Both the position numbers and the translations under genes were made by a program. 64,000 nucleotides of DNA from Paracamarosporium sp. OC-R06-R3. Taxonomy: Eukaryota; Ascomycota; Dothideomycetes; Pleosporales; Didymosphaeriaceae. The notes beneath the pieces are model-generated. The model made no database searches and was not told the DNA's origin. It worked only from the letters and a program-made list of their open reading frames with translations. Location of the stretch: assembly GCA_019828545.1 (NCBI GenBank), contig JACVRA010000174.1, positions 1-64,000 of the forward strand, read 5' to 3'. Positions 33,973-44,314 of the stretch are shown piece after piece. The first letter of the stretch is position 1, and every line of letters begins with the position of its first letter.

Positions 33973-34625
33973 TCAAGCGTTGCGGCCCTGTCACTCAGTT
34001 AGCGTACAACCCTCACACCACACTAAGGGACTTGACATACCTCCAAGAACCCGTTGATGAAGTTGCTCGGCAACCGCGCCTTGGGCTCCTCTTCTGTGCG
34101 GAAGTACTTGAGTACGTGTGAGAGCTGCTTCCAGTAGTTGAGCGTTTCCTGTTCCTCCCGTCAATATAGCATTCTACATTTCGCTTCGCGAGCAATGTGG
34201 CATGTCGCACCTGGTACTCCTGGTGGCTGTTGAACAGCAGCACGTCGACGGTCTTGAGCTGGTTGACGTATCGGTGACGCTCGTACTCCTGGCGCATCTT
34301 GGTCCGGAGCTGGGAAACGGGCATGCTGAGCGAGTACATGTTTTGGATTTCCGGAGCCTATTGCCACCGTTAGCGTGTCTCCTCCTCCTCTGCTCCTACG
34401 CCGCACGTCTAGGCGCTGAAAGCAGTCCAGAGCATCTATCCTAGAGCCTGTAGGCGCCACGTACCGATCGCAGCCAGTCCCGGTAGCTGTGCAGCACCCT
34501 CTTTCTCGCATCCGCCCAATTCACCGCTGCAGCCTCGTTAGCGTCCCGAAAGCCTCAATGGTACGCGCGGCGGTTCACTAACACGAGCGCGTGCGCTGGG
34601 CGAGGTAGGTAGGATTGATGGTCAT
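33973..34625 (-). CDS. Complex I LYR subunit (NDUFA6 / NUO-14.8)
   Basis: Five exons on the minus strand: 34625-34583, 34526-34465, 34357-34211, 34148-34041 and 33987-33973, total 124 residues. All introns are GT..AG; the first uses donor GTTAGT so that a Ser codon is completed ('[29 protein letters not shown]'). The '[11 protein letters not shown]' segment is the LYR-type helix that binds mitochondrial acyl carrier protein. The downstream part, 'MYSLSMPVSQLRTKMRQEYERHRYV' and 'VDVLLFNSHQEYQETLNYWKQ', matches the fungal 14.8-kDa/NDUFA6 subunit of NADH:ubiquinone oxidoreductase. It acts in the mitochondrial inner membrane, at the peripheral arm near the Q site. The last exon is only 15 nt (GRNA and stop). 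It is divergent from BUD31. Confidence 0.88.
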
Positions 34626-34837
34626 GGTGGCGGGTGTGGTTCGAGCTGTAGCTGGACGTCGGAGCTGCAAGCATGAAGTGACGATGCGGAAGACGACGCC
34701 AAGCCCTCCGCTAGCGTCATCCAGCCATAAAGTTACTGACGACCTGGAACGCCCCGCCTCCAGCCCTCACATTCCAGCGCACGACGCCCTCGAACAAACT
34801 ACACTCACCGGCCGCATACGAGCGAGAAGCAGACGCC
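34626..34837. promoter_or_regulatory. Bidirectional promoter NUO-14.8 / BUD31
   Basis: Only 212 bp separate the two start codons, so the promoter must be shared. The direct region is moderately GC-rich; no TATA box is apparent. A CCAGCCATAAAG stretch near 34720 is a possible weak TATA-like site. Confidence 0.5.
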
Positions 34838-35343
34838 ATGCCCCCCGTACGCACCGCTCGCGCCTCCAAGAAAGCGCCCCCAGAAGGCTTCGACGACATC
34901 GAAGACACGCTCCTCGAGTTCTCCGCCGCTATGAAGGACGCAGAGAACGCCTCGCACGAGGGAAAGAAAAAGTACGAAATGGTCTGGCCTATCTTCCAGA
35001 TTACGCACCAGCGCAGTCGCTACATTTACGACCTGTACTACGAGAAGGAGGCCATTTCCCGCCAGCTATACGACTGGCTGCTGAAGAACGGCTACGCGGA
35101 TGCGAATTTAATCGCAAAGTGGAAGAAGCAGGGCTACGAGAAGGTACGGTTTATTTGTCTGAAATGAGTGTTGAAGCTGGTATGCTGATTTTGTGATAGC
35201 TTTGCTGCGTGCGCTGCATTCAAACGAAGGAGACGAACTTTAGATCGACGTGTATCTGTCGTGTGCCAAAGGAGCAGTTGAAGGAAGGTCAGGAAATTCA
35301 GTGTGTGAACTGCGGATGCCGGGGATGCTCGTCGGGCGACTGA
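34838..35343 (+). CDS. BUD31: Pre-mRNA splicing factor BUD31 / G10
   Basis: Exons 34838-35143 and 35200-35343, joined by a 56-nt intron, give 149 residues, the typical G10 length. Seen: '[24 protein letters not shown]', '[61 protein letters not shown]' as separate conserved blocks, and a Cys-rich C-terminus 'CCVRC', '[10 protein letters not shown]', 'CVNCGCRGC' that binds zinc. BUD31/Cwc14 is a nuclear component of the activated spliceosome (NTC-related). Sequence conservation is very high throughout, so the assignment is secure. The family usually ends soon after the last Cys pair, as here. Confidence 0.95.
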
Positions 35344-35775
35344 GTGATATGATTCGAACGGAGGAAAATCAGCTTGGATACAGTACACCATGTCGCCGCG
35401 GGAGGCTATAACCAGCCCTTCCGTCCTTCGATTTGGCCTTGAGAATTCGGAGGACAGTGGAGGAAGGTCGGGGACAGCACTCTAGCAGACAGTCGACATT
35501 TGATACCCTGGGGCAAAAGCAGAGCTGGCGTTTGAAGGATTTCTACGGGCTCACGGAAGGAAAGCATGGATGAGGCAGATGGTCTGTCACCAGATATTGA
35601 ATGCATAGCTCATGTTAACAATATATACAGACTCAGAACATTGACATGTTAAAAATTACAAGTGCGGCCCGCAAGAGCCATCAAATCTAACACCCAACCT
35701 GTGCCAACACCTCGCTTCAATCATGCATGGGGAATCAGATGCAAAGTCACAAAAACGCGCAAGAAAAAAACAAAA
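35344..35775. other. Convergent 3' flank
   Basis: This lies between the ends of BUD31 and the minus-strand membrane protein gene. Contains no supported coding sequence. A short A-rich tract near 35765-35775 precedes the stop of the next gene. Confidence 0.45.
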
Positions 35776-37977
35776 CTAGAAAGACACACCCTCCGCCGTC
35801 ACAGGGGGCGGGACGACCCCCTTGGGCACCGGCGTCGTTGCCCTACCTTCCCCTTCCACCTCCACCAACGTATCCTCACTCTGGTCCCTCTTCGGTCGCG
35901 GCCGTGAGAAGCTCTTGCTCCTGTCTAGGCCCCCCTTCTCGGGAATCGACGGCAACGGCTTGTCAGGCATTTCCGGTGCCATCGCCGCATCCCAGCTCAT
36001 GATACTATCTCTGTCATCCGGGTAGACACTGCTCGCCGTAGTCTTCGGCCTAGGTCTGAGCCTGGAGAAAGAGTTTGACCGCTGCAGCGTGTCCTTTTCA
36101 CCCCACTGTACGCTCTCATCAAACGAGCGCGGGTGTTCGGCAGAGTCCCGGTCTGCTGGCGTTACGATTGAGCCTTCCATTGAGACGTGTCGTTCGTTGG
36201 CTTGGCCTGTGATACGCTTCTCGAGTTTCTCGCGACCCTTGAGCGTACTCTTGCGCTTCAGGAGGAAGGGCGAAGAGCCGTCGATGGGTGACTCGATGCT
36301 GCCAGACTCGTCTGAAAGCGAGTGCGTGTGTTTGACGCGCGACGCAACTGTTTCGAACGGCCGTGTCTCGTACTCGTCCCGCTCAGTCCAAGGGTTTGCG
36401 TAGAAGTCGGCAGGCGTCATCTTGTTCGCGTTGCTACCATACCCGGTAGGTGCGAGGACAGCTGGACCGGGGCCGTTCATTGCCATCTCGTGCTCGCTGT
36501 GGTCTTCGTTGTAGGGCGAGTTGTGCACAGGAGTCGAGTAGGGGTCCCTGACACCAGCGTTGTTTACCTGGACGGTGCTGGCATTGCTAGCGCTGCCTCC
36601 GAAGTACGTGCTCTGGTACGTGCTGGGTCCTGAGCTGTCGGAAGATATGGACTTGGCGTCGCCTTCTTTGCAGCTGACAGCGTTCTGTCTTCTACGCTTG
36701 TAGTAGAATACGCCCATAAGGATCAGAGCCGCGCCTGCGAGTGGTGCACAGGCTACGCCAACCTTGGCGCCTGTCGTGAAGCTGTTTTGTGAATTGTCCG
36801 ACACTGCCGAAGCTGTGGGTTCTGCCGTCGCGGTCATGGTAGGAGCTGGAAGCCAACTGCTTGCCATGGATGGTGGTTGTCGGGTGTCGAAAAGGATGCC
36901 TTCGGGAGCTGCCGGGCCTGCAGCTGCACCTATCGCCGACATAATCGTTGTGCTAAGGTCGATAGTCGGTGTAGGGGTTGCTACTGGAGCAGTCGTGATA
37001 GTTGATTTGGCCGACTTCTCTGCTGCAGAAGTCGTCTTTGGAGCCTTTGAAGATGACTCTTCTTCGGTTGATGTTTCTGACGGCTCATCCCTGTTGACAT
37101 CTTTGATTTGGACTTCGTCGGTATCGGATGATGAAGCTGATTCAGTCGACCTAGTCCTCGTCGCCTTCGGGCTTGACGACGCTTCTTCGTCCTCAACGTC
37201 CTTCACCTTCACGATCTCGTCCGTTGCTGTTGCAGTTGCCGAAGCTGTGACCGAAACAGTCAAACTGCTCTTTGTCCTGGACCGACTTGCCTCCGCCGTC
37301 TCTGTGCTCTGTGTTGCCGCCTCCGATGTCGAGCTCACCTCGCTCGAAGTTTCAGGTAGATCGGTCGCCATGTGGTTGATCTGAATCATCGGCGCCCACA
37401 AATCCATCGTCGCCACCGTTTCTCCACCCATGGTCATCGGCATTTGGAATCCATCCAGGTTACTGCCCGACAACCCATCGCACGTCATCGCATCGAAGTT
37501 TGTTTTCGTGGCCACCTGGTGGCATGTCTGATACCCGCCATTCGCACCGCACGTATACCCGGTAGGACAGCACCCGATTGCAGTCTCTCCTGCGATCAGT
37601 GGAAATTGAAACTTCCCAGTGACCTGAGGCGCCGCAGCGGTTTGGCCTTTAGTTGTCGAGATCGCAGTGCATGCGCTGTAGTGACCGGTGGGGCACATTA
37701 TTCCTGGAGAGTAAAAACCGAGGCCAGCGAGTGATGACTTGGCCTGGGAAGGGTAAGCCGTTGCGCGCGGCCAACATCCTGTGTCGTCGGCCGCGGTCGC
37801 AGTGGTGTCGTCGATTGGGTTGCATGTCTGGCCGAGGACGGCTTGTGTGCCGGCGAGGGCGGCTCGCGAGCAGTGTGGTGGCGGGACGAAGACAGTAGTA
37901 AGAGGCCCGAGGTTGACGCGGGTGGGTATCGGGATAGGCTCAGCCTGGCGGCGCCAGTCATTGGGAATAAGCTTCAT
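35776..37977 (-). CDS. Single-pass mucin-like membrane protein
   Basis: One exon of 733 codons. Order seen: an N-terminal Cys-containing ectodomain (about 1-205) with 'HCSRAAL', 'GQTCNPID', 'CWPRATAYP', 'IMCPTGHYSACTA', 'CCPTGYTCGANGGYQTC'; a long Ser/Thr/Glu/Lys-rich stalk (about 210-400); one transmembrane helix 'VACAPLAGAALILMGVFYY' (about 412-430) followed by the stop-transfer 'KRRRQNAVS'; and a 300-residue cytoplasmic tail rich in Ser, Pro and charged residues with many S/T-P sites. The first ATG (37977) gives no obvious signal peptide, so either the protein inserts by its internal helix or a short upstream exon is missed. Similar architecture is common among fungal cell-surface proteins, including wall sensors. 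No specific function can be given. Confidence 0.75.
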   Translation of the reverse strand: MKLIPNDWRRQAEPIPIPTRVNLGPLTTVFVPPPHCSRAALAGTQAVLGQTCNPIDDTTATAADDTGCWPRATAYPSQAKSSLAGLGFYSPGIMCPTGHYSACTAISTTKGQTAAAPQVTGKFQFPLIAGETAIGCCPTGYTCGANGGYQTCHQVATKTNFDAMTCDGLSGSNLDGFQMPMTMGGETVATMDLWAPMIQINHMATDLPETSSEVSSTSEAATQSTETAEASRSRTKSSLTVSVTASATATATDEIVKVKDVEDEEASSSPKATRTRSTESASSSDTDEVQIKDVNRDEPSETSTEEESSSKAPKTTSAAEKSAKSTITTAPVATPTPTIDLSTTIMSAIGAAAGPAAPEGILFDTRQPPSMASSWLPAPTMTATAEPTASAVSDNSQNSFTTGAKVGVACAPLAGAALILMGVFYYKRRRQNAVSCKEGDAKSISSDSSGPSTYQSTYFGGSASNASTVQVNNAGVRDPYSTPVHNSPYNEDHSEHEMAMNGPGPAVLAPTGYGSNANKMTPADFYANPWTERDEYETRPFETVASRVKHTHSLSDESGSIESPIDGSSPFLLKRKSTLKGREKLEKRITGQANERHVSMEGSIVTPADRDSAEHPRSFDESVQWGEKDTLQRSNSFSRLRPRPKTTASSVYPDDRDSIMSWDAAMAPEMPDKPLPSIPEKGGLDRSKSFSRPRPKRDQSEDTLVEVEGEGRATTPVPKGVVPPPVTAEGVSF

Positions 37978-39464
37978 TGTTGTTGATGATTTGTAGATAG
38001 TCGATTTATGCTGGAGCGTTACACGGTGCTACCGAGTCGATTTGCCTCCAGGCATAACAATACGAAAGAATGTAAGGACTTCGTCAAAGTCTCAATGTGA
38101 ACCAAGTAAAGACTGAAAGTGAGAAATGTTCAAGATTCTGAAAAGAGAGTGATGCAAAATCGCAGTGTACCGATAGGACGTAGTAGCAAAAAGAATGAAC
38201 GCTATCAAAGCCCAGCACTGTGCATGAAAAGAATGTCGAAAAGAGTGAAAAGAGCGACGAACACGATGAAACGAATCCTAAGGAAAACAAAACGCAGATC
38301 GCGGACGCGGATGCGAGGTGCCGCGAGTTTTGTAGAGGGCATGCGCCTCCGCCTCGAAACATCGGACTACGGACATTAGGCTCGGTGGAGAGCGTCGTAG
38401 GGCCGATCAGGACCAGGAAAGCTCAGACGAGTGCGGAATATGATTGGGTTATTTTGGGGTACTGGTGGAACAATGGGGTATCGTGTGCGCTGCTGTTCGT
38501 GTTCGTCGTGATGATGCTTGGTGGTTAGTCGCGTGGATGAAAGCGTGACGGGACCTGCACCGGGCTACGCTGGCGAACACCCATAGGAAGTAATCATCTA
38601 CAGAGTTAAGCTTGTCAGTGTTAGATTCAGTAGTACATCATCGTGTTGCAGCATTTCACCAGTCACCTTGTGCTACATCCGAAGTCTGTTCGAAGCATGG
38701 TGAAGTCGAACTGATGGAGCGCAAGCCTAGCCCCGCTGGGCACCTGTCAGGTACAAATCGAACCCCTGCCACTGGTAAGATGCTTAAATGTCCGGATATG
38801 GACGCAGGCGCTGTGTGATTGGTGCAAGGGTCCGACGAGCGATGACAGTACGAGTTAGTGGGGCGAAATGCTGATGGCCTTGCAACGACTCCGCAATTGG
38901 GGCTCGTGTCCACGCACTGCGCACATATGCTGCATGAATCAACCTTGCTGCATCGTGTTGTGAGCAGAGTAAAGACATAATACCTGATAAAGATGGTGTT
39001 GCAACACCCATGTTGTGGCAGAAGCTATATGGATGGACATGTACAAGAACAGCTGTTCTCGCCTGGATTTGGAGAAGGTCGGTAAGCCGAAGCTCCGCTG
39101 GTACCTGTGGTCCGTATGTCCACGCCGCCAAGGCTATCCGTCCGCGGGGCGCAGTGATCTCAGGTTTTCTTCTCGAGGACCCTAAAGACAGGCAAAGTGC
39201 GCGTGGTCCGCACGAAAAGCTGCGGACTGTCCGTCGACTTTGCAAAGGTAGGTGACTTATTCCCGGTGGATTAGCTAACTCGTGGCAAATGCAAGCAAGC
39301 AAAGAGAACGTGCGGCACGGTGCAAAAGGTCGGATGAGAAAAAAGAGCAAGAAGTGAAGAGTGTTCCTCATTGCACTTTCCGCGCTGTTCGTGTAGATCG
39401 CGATCGCTGTTGGTGTAGATGTATGTGAAAAATAATATACGTCCGCTCATCCACATTTCAAACA
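37978..39464. other. Intergenic, nothing supported
   Basis: About 1.5 kb. It begins with the 5' flank of the membrane protein gene. A 195-codon frame on the minus strand (38784-39371) has no recognisable domain and I leave it out. No repeat or RNA gene seen. Confidence 0.4.
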
Positions 39465-40340
39465 TCACACAGCCTTGAAAAACTCATCGGCCACTTCCAC
39501 GACGTCCTCGGCCTCCTTTCGCATTCCCAAAAGCTTACCGCACAATATAAGATCATGTGGAGCATGTCGCGTGTCCCACAATTTCACTTTATTCCCCGCG
39601 ACGCCCTCCATATCGCGAACAAACGTCTTCGCATCTTCATATAGAATTTCCGTAGAGCCTGCCTGCACGACTAGAGGCGTACTCAAAGTAAAGGAGTGCT
39701 GCGCTGGTGAGATGTATGGCCGCGCAGCTGCACTTGACGGATCCGACGATGGAGGTGGATAGACCTCCATACCCCATTCCAAGATCTGCCACGGTACAAA
39801 GTCTGTAGCGGCTCGTTTACTTCGTTTATAACGCTCGAGTGACTCGGACGTAACGTCAACCCAGGTCGACCAGATAATGGCCTCTCACGGGCTTGGCAAG
39901 AGAGGCTTATGCTCTTCGCTTATGCTCTTCAGTATATCGGAGCAAAGCAAGGACGAGATTGCCACCTGCTGAGTCTCCGGAGATGATGATGTTCTTCGCT
40001 AGTATCCCAAGGTTCAGTAGGTAGGAGTAGAAGGTGACAGCATCCTGAATCAACTCAACAACGAGAGGTCGTACCTTAAGTAGAGTCAAGAGTGCAGCTG
40101 TGTCACTGAGAAACCAAGGGTGAAGGTCTTGTGCGAAGAAGACAGCGAAAGAGTATATCAATACGGTCTTTATGAGCCCTTCATCCTGAAAATGTCTATA
40201 AAATTGTCGCTAGTCGTCGTCAAGTTCAACACTGCCGTGCAGTTCGATTACGCGCATCGCGTGAGGGGTAGACCGATCGCATGTACTCCCGCAGTACCAG
40301 TAGCCTGAACCCACGTAGAACATGCTCGCCCCAACATCTG
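39465..40340 (-). pseudogene. Alpha/beta hydrolase (hormone-sensitive-lipase-like), broken
   Basis: On the minus strand two blocks of one hydrolase are visible. The first, near 40060-39940, has 'DAVTFYSYLLNLGI', 'KNIIISGDSAGGNLVLALLRY' with the GDSAGG nucleophile elbow. The second (39870-39465) has 'AIIWSTWVDVTSESLERYKRS', 'YISPAQHSFTLSTPLVVQAGSTEILYEDAKTF' and 'HAPHDLI' in the region of the catalytic Asp and His. Between them the frame is broken by a 13-bp tandem duplication (39905-39917 repeated at 39918-39930) and by an in-frame TGA at 39885-39887. The N-terminal part, including the oxyanion HGGG motif, is not recognisable upstream of about 40160. It is therefore a decayed gene of the fungal alpha/beta-hydrolase-3 family, possibly once secondary-metabolism-linked. 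Confidence 0.75.
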
Positions 40341-40564
40341 CATGCGGCGTATGCAGCGGCTAATATATTGAGCTTAGAAAATGCGACCTATCCGAGTTTG
40401 CTTCCCTTCTTATAGGGTCATCTCCGAAAGGTGCCACTTTCGCCGCAATCGATATCGGCAGCGTTTGCACATATAGCACATCCCAGCTTGATACGGGCGT
40501 CCTTAAAACAATAGGGTTTAGTCACCCACTATGCACAGGCATTGATCTTGTTATCTTTCTTGCC

Positions 40565-41977
40565 TCAATCAAGATTCGCAGCTCGGTGTTGCGCATCCAT
40601 CTCCGGTACATTACTCGATCTGTCTGCTTCGACTGGTGCATTCCCGCCCTCCATCTCGTGGAAATTGTTCGATCTGTCAATCTCCACTGGATTCGTCATA
40701 CCGTCCGTTTCGTGGATCTCCCCATCTTGGATCTCTGTTGCGTATTGGTCTCTACTTCCATTCCACTCAAGTTTTTTAGTGTACTGCCCAATGCTCCTCT
40801 TTCGCAGTCTGCGGAGAAAAACAAGCAAACTAACAAGGGCTACTAATAGCATGCCAGCAATACCTGTTCCTATTCCAATTGCGATCTTCGAGCGACTATC
40901 GAGATGTGAACTAGTGGGCTGGGAGGTAACTGGCGTGGTTGTTGGAGTAGATGAGGCCGATGACGTGGGGACTACCAGTGAAGATTTTGACGTCGGCGAG
41001 AGTCCGCTAGGCATGAAAACCGTTATTGGCTTGATTATTAAACTGTTATACTCCCGGGCACTCTCACTCGTGGATAATAGTGGATATATCCACAGTGAGC
41101 TTGAAGTGGGAAACATGTTGCTTGTTATCTTGCCTCCGTTGTATTCTGTGGCATAAGTTAGAACTTTGTGTGTTATCTTGAATATAGAAGTACCAAGGCT
41201 TCTATTCGAGGCATGTACATACCACATCCCAGAAGTGTATTCAAATCTGGAGGTGGTAAATTGTAGTCTACATCTCGAGGTAGGTTTTCGTCCCAAATTA
41301 CATCATACTGTCCGACCGTCCTGAGTCCTCCACCATACAAATTATCTGCGCTATGAGTACATATCGCTTCAGTAACACAGTTTTCGAGAAAGTCAGTAGG
41401 CCACTTACCGAGGACAGCAGAATAGCTGATATTGCGAAGTAGAATCGGTTATCAAGTCTGCGGTGCTTACTGCCGTGTGTGCGTCTGGACACTCTGTACC
41501 CTCGTATTGATACCAGCATGATTTTGGGCCGGGCAAGCACATTTCTAGACTTGAGGGAACAGATATAATCTCGAATCTTTCTAGTTGTTCCATGCGCAAA
41601 CCGCTCGTCTCTGTGTATGTGAATGATAGTGTTGTCAAGTAATAACGAGACCGATGCCATGTGGTCATGGTAAGAGTCCTCGAGCAGATGGTAGCGCTAG
41701 TTCCATTTGAAGTCTGTATCCAGGTGAACCCGGAGTCGCATCTAGAGTCTGATATTGTCTCTGTGATCCCATGTTTACCTACGGCCATATCGTCCGTGGA
41801 AGTAGGATGAACGACCCAGCAAATGGAGGGGTCGAAAGTGTAGTCTGAACGGAGTGTACATCCATGGGCCGTGTATTGAGCATTCATGATGGCATATACC
41901 AATGAGTAACCAGGACTAAAATAGCGGCATAGGAAAAGGAGCGCTGTCCAAAGAAAGTGCCAGAGGTTCGAAGCCAC
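40565..41977 (-). CDS. Single-pass surface protein with signal peptide
   Basis: Exons (minus) 41977-41409, 41350-41223 and 41145-40565, with introns of 58 and 77 nt, give about 425 residues. The second intron has a CTAAC branch point. The N-terminus 'MASNLWHFLWTALLFLCRYFSPGYSLVYA' is a signal peptide or anchor. The ectodomain carries scattered Cys ('HGCTLRSDYTFDPSICW', 'SRCDSGF', 'EMCLPGPKSCWYQYEGTECP', 'LFCCPR'), then a short Ser/Thr/Pro-rich stalk ('SSASSTPTTTPVTSQPTSS'), a transmembrane helix 'IGIGTGIAGMLLVALVSLLVFL', a basic stop-transfer 'RRLRKRS' and a 75-residue acidic tail containing a repeated 'VEIDRSNN' / 'VEADRSSN' unit. The layout resembles the larger membrane protein at 35776-37977. 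The function is unknown; a cell-surface sensor or adhesion role is only a guess. Confidence 0.75.
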
Positions 41978-43668
41978 AAGCGATTCCCTACACTACTATA
42001 TATCGCAAACTACGTTTACCTTCCGAACTGGATTGGGATATATTCGCGCAACGGAAGCATACATTTGCTTGGCGAATTAATCAGCATCCAATGGAGAAGC
42101 TTAGTTCGATATCTTGCATACTAGTGTTTTTTACCGGCATACCAGCCCCCAATGCTTCCGTTCTGTATATTGCGTAGTTTAACAAAAAGGGTGCCTTCTT
42201 CCAGCGTGTGCTTCGCGATCCGCACTGCAATAATCCAGGCGTGCTTACGCCGCGATTCCTAAACAATAGCTCGCAGCAATAACCGCTATATAGATTCGGA
42301 CTACAGAATCAAGGTATAGCCCATTGGCGTGTTATCAACTGGGTCGTCCCAGAATAGGTATATATTGATCAACGCCCGTATCGTGTAAGGGGCAACCTGA
42401 GCTTACATGGTACGTGCTCGCCCCCATCTTTACACGCAGCGTACACATCGGCCGATATATCCCCTTCCGTAAATTGATATACATGTCGTAGCGTACCCGG
42501 TCCGTTGACATGGTGTGCTTCCAAAATTGGGTCAATGCGACTCAAGCTTCTCCATGGCACTAACATATATCTGGATGGCTGCAGATATACAAGGTAGCTT
42601 TCGCTTCGATCTGCGGCCAGGTTGTATATGCCACAATCACGCATGGGTGACTATTTCCAGCCATTCTGAAGCGAATTGTGGTGGTTAGTTTGACCCGTAT
42701 GCATATGGGGCCAGCTGAAAGCTCTTATCGGATATGCATGGCGGTCTAAGCTGAGTAGACCTGGCCGGTATCTTTGCTGTTAGTAATCTGTTGCTCATTA
42801 CCTTTTTAAACATTTTGTGTTGATCTACTTCGTTCCGTCTCAGCTAGGCTGTCACGTGCCTTGAAGCGCCGACATCCGTATTGCGTTATTGCGCGTTGAT
42901 AAAATGGCGAGACTATTTTTCTTCTACTGAACCAAAGATCGTGTCTCTGGACATGCTGGTGTGTGACCCGCGGCGTGCGGTGATACTTGCTATGTCCGGC
43001 GGGCTGCGCTGTACTTAGCCCACAATATGCGTGATCCTGCACAAACCCTGGAGTAGACAAGACAATACGTTGAAAGAGAGTGTTGTGAGTGCACTTCGAA
43101 TCAATAAAGCCATGGAATGCGATTTTGCTGTCAATGAGTTGAAGACGGCGTCCAGCCACGGTGAGGAATGTGTTCGTACAGTCCTGCCTGAAAACGGACT
43201 GTTCGAAAATGACGCTCGAGTCACACGCACGTGGATGCGTCCAGAATCAGCACCAAAGATTCATCGCGCAAGCCACAACTGCTTCCATGAATCGTGCGAG
43301 GAAGCCATGAGAGAGTTCGCGGCTGGTTCATCCGAGAAAGTCATCTCGCTTACTGCTATTACTACGAACCCAAAAGGGGTTGATTGGGTATGGGACCGAA
43401 GAAAACGATGGTCGCAACTATAATACCAATGCCAAATCAAATCCAAAGTCACGCGAATGCTTTTCTGAAGGTTCTCAGGCGCGAGCTATGCCGTTGACGG
43501 GTAGGTCTGCACGGTAGGGCTGATAATGCATGTCATGGACCAGGGATGAAAGCGGCGGTGGGGGCTGGGGTCGTATTGTTGGACAAAGGCAGCTGTGCTG
43601 TTTTAAATGCATCCATGCCGCTGCGTCTTTCAGGCATCAGCAAGCTCATTCACATCGCTACTCCAACA
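41978..43668. other. Gene-poor stretch, possible decayed sequence
   Basis: About 1.7 kb. A 91-codon minus-strand frame at 42369-42644 and a 66-codon frame at 42335-42535 have no domain I recognise. A 130-codon plus-strand frame (43031-43423) starts in weak context and is opposed by a minus-strand frame. Nothing firm. Confidence 0.4.
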
Positions 43669-44097
43669 ATGTCTCCCAAGTATTTGTCTTCCGAGAAGGA
43701 ATCGCTTCTCCCAGTCGCAGTCGCTTCACGGCCGCCAGCTCCAGCTCCAGAGTCAGACGAGCCTGGCAACAACAAGTCCGAAACGGCGCTCTTCTACATT
43801 TGCGTCGCGACCTTGGTGGTTCTTTTCGGCTCTCTCTACTTCAAAGACACGTTGCCACCATGGTCGCCACTGGCGTCCGCTTTGCAGGTGCTCAATGCAG
43901 GCATGCTGCCTTCGCTCTGGGCCAGCTTGCCTGCGCCGGCGTTGCTGTTCATCTGCGCGCCCTACTTCGCCGAGCCGTCCAAGGTCACCATGGTCCGATA
44001 TTGGACATACCTGCTATACATTGTGGGTGTGGCAGTGGGCGCGTTGGTGTTCGGCAGCGAAGCCAGCGCACTGGAGTGCAACTTGGCGATGCATTGA
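43669..44097 (+). CDS. Small three-helix membrane protein, unknown
   Basis: One exon; the ATG at 43669 (CAACAATGTCTCCC, good context) gives 142 residues. An upstream in-frame ATG at 43546 would add 41 residues of unlikely composition. The first 35 residues are hydrophilic and Pro/Ala-rich. Three hydrophobic helices follow, at about 38-58 ('ALFYICVATLVVLFGSLYF'), 75-97 and 108-131 ('WTYLLYIVGVAVGALVFG'). I recognise no family. Steady codon use and the absence of stops in a GC-rich frame support coding. It lies 217 bp upstream of ARG7 in the same direction. The membrane in which it resides cannot be told from sequence. Confidence 0.6.
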   Translation: MSPKYLSSEKESLLPVAVASRPPAPAPESDEPGNNKSETALFYICVATLVVLFGSLYFKDTLPPWSPLASALQVLNAGMLPSLWASLPAPALLFICAPYFAEPSKVTMVRYWTYLLYIVGVAVGALVFGSEASALECNLAMH

Positions 44098-44216
44098 GCG
44101 TCGATGGGCGGCGCTTTGGGCTAGCGCTTGGGCCTGGGCCGATAAGCGGAGAGAGATTTGGGAGGCTGGCATGACTCTCGATTGCTGGATGCGTAGGGCG
44201 TGCTGGCTCAATTAAG

Positions 44217-44223
44217 TGACTCA
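44217..44223 (+). promoter_or_regulatory. Gcn4/CPC1-type site (TGACTCA)
   Basis: A perfect TGACTCA within palindromic GTGACTCAC lies 92 bp before the ATG of the arginine biosynthesis gene. This is the consensus bound by Gcn4 in yeast and CPC1/CpcA in filamentous fungi, which raise amino-acid biosynthesis genes on starvation (cross-pathway control). Confidence 0.75.
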
Positions 44224-44314
44224 CGTCTCCGGCGAGGTCATAAAACATCAGGTACGTACAGCGCCGAGCCCCTCCCGCTTGCGATTGAGCTGACCACCGC
44301 CGCCGCAGCCAACA

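Noticed and set aside
36764..37384. 206-codon plus-strand hydrophobic frame
   Set aside because: It is antisense to the Ser/Thr stalk region of the membrane protein; Val/Asp-rich complement of Ser/Thr codons.
37698..37961. Antisense frames across the membrane-protein gene
   Set aside because: They are shadows of the real 733-codon frame in Ser/Thr/Pro-rich sequence.
38784..39371. 195-codon minus-strand frame
   Set aside because: Its start looks hydrophobic, but the rest lacks family similarity and the opposite strand is also open.
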